From assembly GCA_964530625.1 (NCBI GenBank), contig CAZHAK010000048.1, positions 1 to 9,139 on the forward strand: 9,139 nt of DNA, in the 5' to 3' direction. The translations under genes and the position numbers were made by a program. Positions within the stretch are counted from its first letter, which is position 1. The number at the start of each line of letters is the position of its first letter. Source of the DNA: JABWCQ01 sp964530625 (GTDB lineage Bacteria > Electryoneota > RPQS01). The notes under the pieces are model-generated. The model was not told the origin of the DNA, did no database searches, and worked only from the letters and a program-made list of their open reading frames with translations. Below, one piece after another: positions 7,031 to 9,139 of the stretch.

Positions 7031-8413
7031 ATGCGCCACTTCTGGCTCCGTGGCCTGCTCTTCCTGTTAGATTTCGTCGTCCTCGAACTTGCCTTCTTTG
7101 CTATCTATTGGTGGCGGTTCCAAACGGGCATGTTCGAAAATCCTGTTACTTTCACCCCTGTTGAGCAAGTCGTCCCGAGCCTCCTGGTCTCCGCGTTCTG
7201 GATCTTGCACTTCGCCGTATTCGGTCTGTACCGCTTTGATCCGCTCGAATCAAGATCTGTCGTGGTCGTCAATTCAGCCCATGCCGCATTGTATGGCTGT
7301 TTGATCCTCTTCCTCGTGACCTTTGATCCCGGCAATCCGCTGCCGATTACCCGGGTCATATTGCTTACTTATGGCCTCGGTGTCACCGCAGGAATCGCGT
7401 TCACAAGACTAGCTCTCCTGACAATTCTTCAAGAGCTTCGTCTGCGCGGCCTCATCACCATGCGCGCAATCGTGATTGGTTCTGGTGAGCGCTTGAAAAC
7501 AGTCCTGCATCAAGTCCGCAACAACAAATTTATTGGCGCACGAATCCTCGGAGTAATTTCCCCGGCGCCGCCGCACGATTCCAACGAGCAGTTCTTAGGC
7601 AACTATTCAGCTATGCGCGGAACCGCACTGAGTCAAAAGTGCGAGCTGGTTTACTTGGCACTGGATGATCCCGACTTACGGTTATTGAATCGTAGCGTTA
7701 CCCTGATGTCCGCGCTGCCTGTTCGCCTGTTTATTCCTGCTGATCATTACCAACTACTGCTCGGTGAAGTTAAACCGCTCGGCAAAAAACATCTCCCGCT
7801 GGTAGAGATTCGCGGGGATATTCTCACTCCGATTGAGTCCGCGCTTAAGCGTTCGTTTGATCTGGTTATTGCGGCGACGCTGCTAACCATTACCTTGCCG
7901 ATTTGGATTTGTGCTGGCGTCGCGATACTGATTGACTCCGGTTTTCCCATCTTCTTTGCGCAAACAAGAGTCGGCCTAAATGGAAAACTCTTTCGCATTC
8001 TGAAGTTCCGCAGTATGATCAGGAACGCGGAGCAAGAAACCGGTCCGGTTTTGGTCAGCAGGGGAGACCTCCGTGTCACCCGAGTCGGAAAGGTTCTGCG
8101 TTCAACGAGAATTGACGAGCTGCCGCAGATGCTGAATATTCTCGCCGGAAACATGAGCCTCGTCGGGCCTCGTCCGGAGCGGCCGGAGCTTGCTGAAGAA
8201 TTCTCGCGGCTGAGTCCGCTCTTTAATCGCCGCCACAACGTCAAGCCCGGGTTGACCGGCTGGGCGCAAGTGCATCTTCATTACGACGCGACCGTTTCCG
8301 CTCCTGAAAAGAAACTGGAAATGGACCTACACTATATCGAGAACATGTCGCTGCCGCTTGACATGAAAATCCTTTATATGACCCTCTTTGTCGTCCTGCG
8401 TGGCGAAGGTTAG
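7031..8413 (+). CDS. Polyprenyl-phosphate sugar-phosphate transferase (initiating glycosyltransferase, WbaP/WcaJ type)
   Basis: It transfers a sugar-1-phosphate from a nucleotide sugar to undecaprenyl phosphate at the inner face of the plasma membrane, the first step of polysaccharide assembly. The 460-residue protein matches the large monotopic PGT layout: four N-terminal membrane helices (about 7-27, 47-67, 82-98, 106-125), a Rossmann-like CoA_binding_3-type domain (about 144-250) beginning MRAIVIGSGE, then the catalytic bacterial sugar transferase domain (270-460). The catalytic part has LKRSFD (272-277) before the re-entrant membrane helix (about 278-302), KFRSM (325-329), the catalytic Asp362-Glu363 in RIDELPQ, SLVGPRPERP (376-385) and KPGLTGWAQV (405-414). 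All key residues are present. The sugar cannot be told from sequence. The ATG at 7031 has no clear Shine-Dalgarno; the nine-nt gap after the polymerase/ligase gene suggests shared transcription. Confidence 0.95.
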   Translation: MRHFWLRGLLFLLDFVVLELAFFAIYWWRFQTGMFENPVTFTPVEQVVPSLLVSAFWILHFAVFGLYRFDPLESRSVVVVNSAHAALYGCLILFLVTFDPGNPLPITRVILLTYGLGVTAGIAFTRLALLTILQELRLRGLITMRAIVIGSGERLKTVLHQVRNNKFIGARILGVISPAPPHDSNEQFLGNYSAMRGTALSQKCELVYLALDDPDLRLLNRSVTLMSALPVRLFIPADHYQLLLGEVKPLGKKHLPLVEIRGDILTPIESALKRSFDLVIAATLLTITLPIWICAGVAILIDSGFPIFFAQTRVGLNGKLFRILKFRSMIRNAEQETGPVLVSRGDLRVTRVGKVLRSTRIDELPQMLNILAGNMSLVGPRPERPELAEEFSRLSPLFNRRHNVKPGLTGWAQVHLHYDATVSAPEKKLEMDLHYIENMSLPLDMKILYMTLFVVLRGEG

Positions 8414-8427
8414 ATTTCTAAACCGAT

Positions 8428-9139
8428 ATGCTCGACATAAAACTTATTCGCGATAACGAAGCAAATGTTCGCCAAAAGCTTGACTCACGAGGGCAAGCTG
8501 ATTTGCTGGACGGTCTTGTAAACTTGGACAAGCGCCGTAGGGAGCTTATTGAGAACACCGATGCGCTGAAAGCTAAGCGCAATGAACTCACACGTGAAAT
8601 CGCTGAAGCGAGTAAGCGCGGTGAGTTCGTGACGGCATTGAAAGATCAAAGTCGTGCGATCGGCGAAGAGATTTCACGCGGCGACGAAGAGCTTAAGACG
8701 ATTGAAGCGGAGTTGCGGTCCCGTCTGCTGCAGATTCCCAACCTGCCGCACGACTCCGTCCCGATTGGAAAATCCGCTGATGAAAACGTTGTCATCCGCG
8801 AGTGGGGCAGTCCACAGACGTTTGATTTTCAGCCGAAAGATCATCTGACGCTCGGTCGAGAGCTTAGCCTGTTTGATTTTGAGCGTGGAACAAAAATTAC
8901 TGGTAGTGGATTCCCTGTCTATAGAGCTGCCGGAGCAATCCTCGAGCGCGCACTGCTGAATTTCTTTCTCGAAACGCATCGCGAACGCGGTACCTACACC
9001 GAAGTATCCGTGCCGTTTATCGTCAATCGTGACAGCCTGACCGGTACGGGGCAACTTCCCAAATTTGAAGAAGACCTCTACCACTGCGAGATTGATGATT
9101 TTTTTCTGATTCCCACGGCAGAAGTGCCGATCACGAATC
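8428..9139 (+). CDS. serS: Seryl-tRNA synthetase, N-terminal 237 residues (cut by window edge)
   Basis: A class II aminoacyl-tRNA synthetase that charges tRNA-Ser (and tRNA-Sec where present) in the cytoplasm. The frame starts with ATG at 8428 (MLDIKLIRDN, the typical SerS opening) and is open at the right edge. The N-terminal tRNA-binding coiled-coil arm spans about 28-103, ending in IPNLPHDSVPIG (103-114). The catalytic domain begins with motif 1 around 166-200, followed by GTGQLPKFEEDLY (206-218) and the serine-pocket TAEVP segment (LIPTAEVPITN, 227-237). Motifs 2 and 3 lie outside the window. There is no obvious Shine-Dalgarno. Only 14 nt separate it from the transferase gene, which leaves no room for a T-box leader or a separate promoter in the gap. 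It is therefore probably read from the same transcript, although a promoter inside the preceding gene is possible. Confidence 0.97.
   Translation, partial: MLDIKLIRDNEANVRQKLDSRGQADLLDGLVNLDKRRRELIENTDALKAKRNELTREIAEASKRGEFVTALKDQSRAIGEEISRGDEELKTIEAELRSRLLQIPNLPHDSVPIGKSADENVVIREWGSPQTFDFQPKDHLTLGRELSLFDFERGTKITGSGFPVYRAAGAILERALLNFFLETHRERGTYTEVSVPFIVNRDSLTGTGQLPKFEEDLYHCEIDDFFLIPTAEVPITN

Noticed and set aside
7747..8244. 165-codon minus-strand open frame opposite the sugar-phosphate transferase
   Set aside because: It covers the most conserved catalytic part of the real gene. The Ser/Arg-rich product looks like a reverse-frame shadow.
8414..8427. Possible T-box or other leader regulating serS
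   Set aside because: The gap is only 14 nt, too short for any such element.
8674..9084. 136-codon minus-strand open frame opposite serS
   Set aside because: It overlaps conserved SerS sequence through the GTGQLPKF motif and has no independent support.

Overview
The window reads as chromosomal DNA of a Gram-negative (diderm) bacterium. It encodes a lipobox lipoprotein, a PpiD/SurA-type periplasmic folding factor and the membrane core of a Wzx/Wzy-type surface polysaccharide pathway. I could not identify the species. Base composition is roughly balanced. Shine-Dalgarno use is mixed: clear before the wzz-like and wzy-like genes, weak or absent before uvrB, the sugar-phosphate transferase and serS. 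Together with a Gly-Phe-Pro-Val-Tyr segment in the seryl-tRNA synthetase, this fits a member of the FCB group or a related uncultured phylum, but that placement is an inference.

Left part, minus strand (1-2403): excinuclease subunit uvrB, followed by a 4-nt-overlapping gene for a small secreted lipoprotein that runs off the left edge. Every base of 1-390 is accounted for by this lipoprotein frame.

Middle (2404-2583): an AT-rich 180-bp divergent intergenic region. It holds candidate promoters for both directions, a perfect short inverted repeat at the predicted start of rightward transcription, and an imperfect AT-rich palindrome on the uvrB side.

Right part, plus strand (2584-9139): five co-directional genes separated by 36, -11, 9 and 14 nt with no visible terminator, so probably one transcript. 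They encode a membrane-anchored tandem-parvulin chaperone, a Wzz-type chain-length regulator (TTG start), an O-antigen polymerase/ligase-type protein (GTG start), a polyprenyl-phosphate sugar-phosphate transferase that starts glycan assembly, and a seryl-tRNA synthetase cut by the right edge. The PGT loads the first sugar phosphate onto undecaprenyl phosphate, the polymerase/ligase acts on the finished units, and Wzz sets chain length. The parvulin protein may help outer-membrane or envelope proteins fold. No glycosyltransferase or flippase gene is present, so the rest of the pathway must lie elsewhere.

I found no RNA gene, CRISPR array, insertion sequence or clear novel defence or mobile system. 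The points most worth a second look are the split histidine pattern of the two parvulin domains, the linkage of polysaccharide genes with serS, the intergenic palindrome and the uvrB-coupled lipoprotein.
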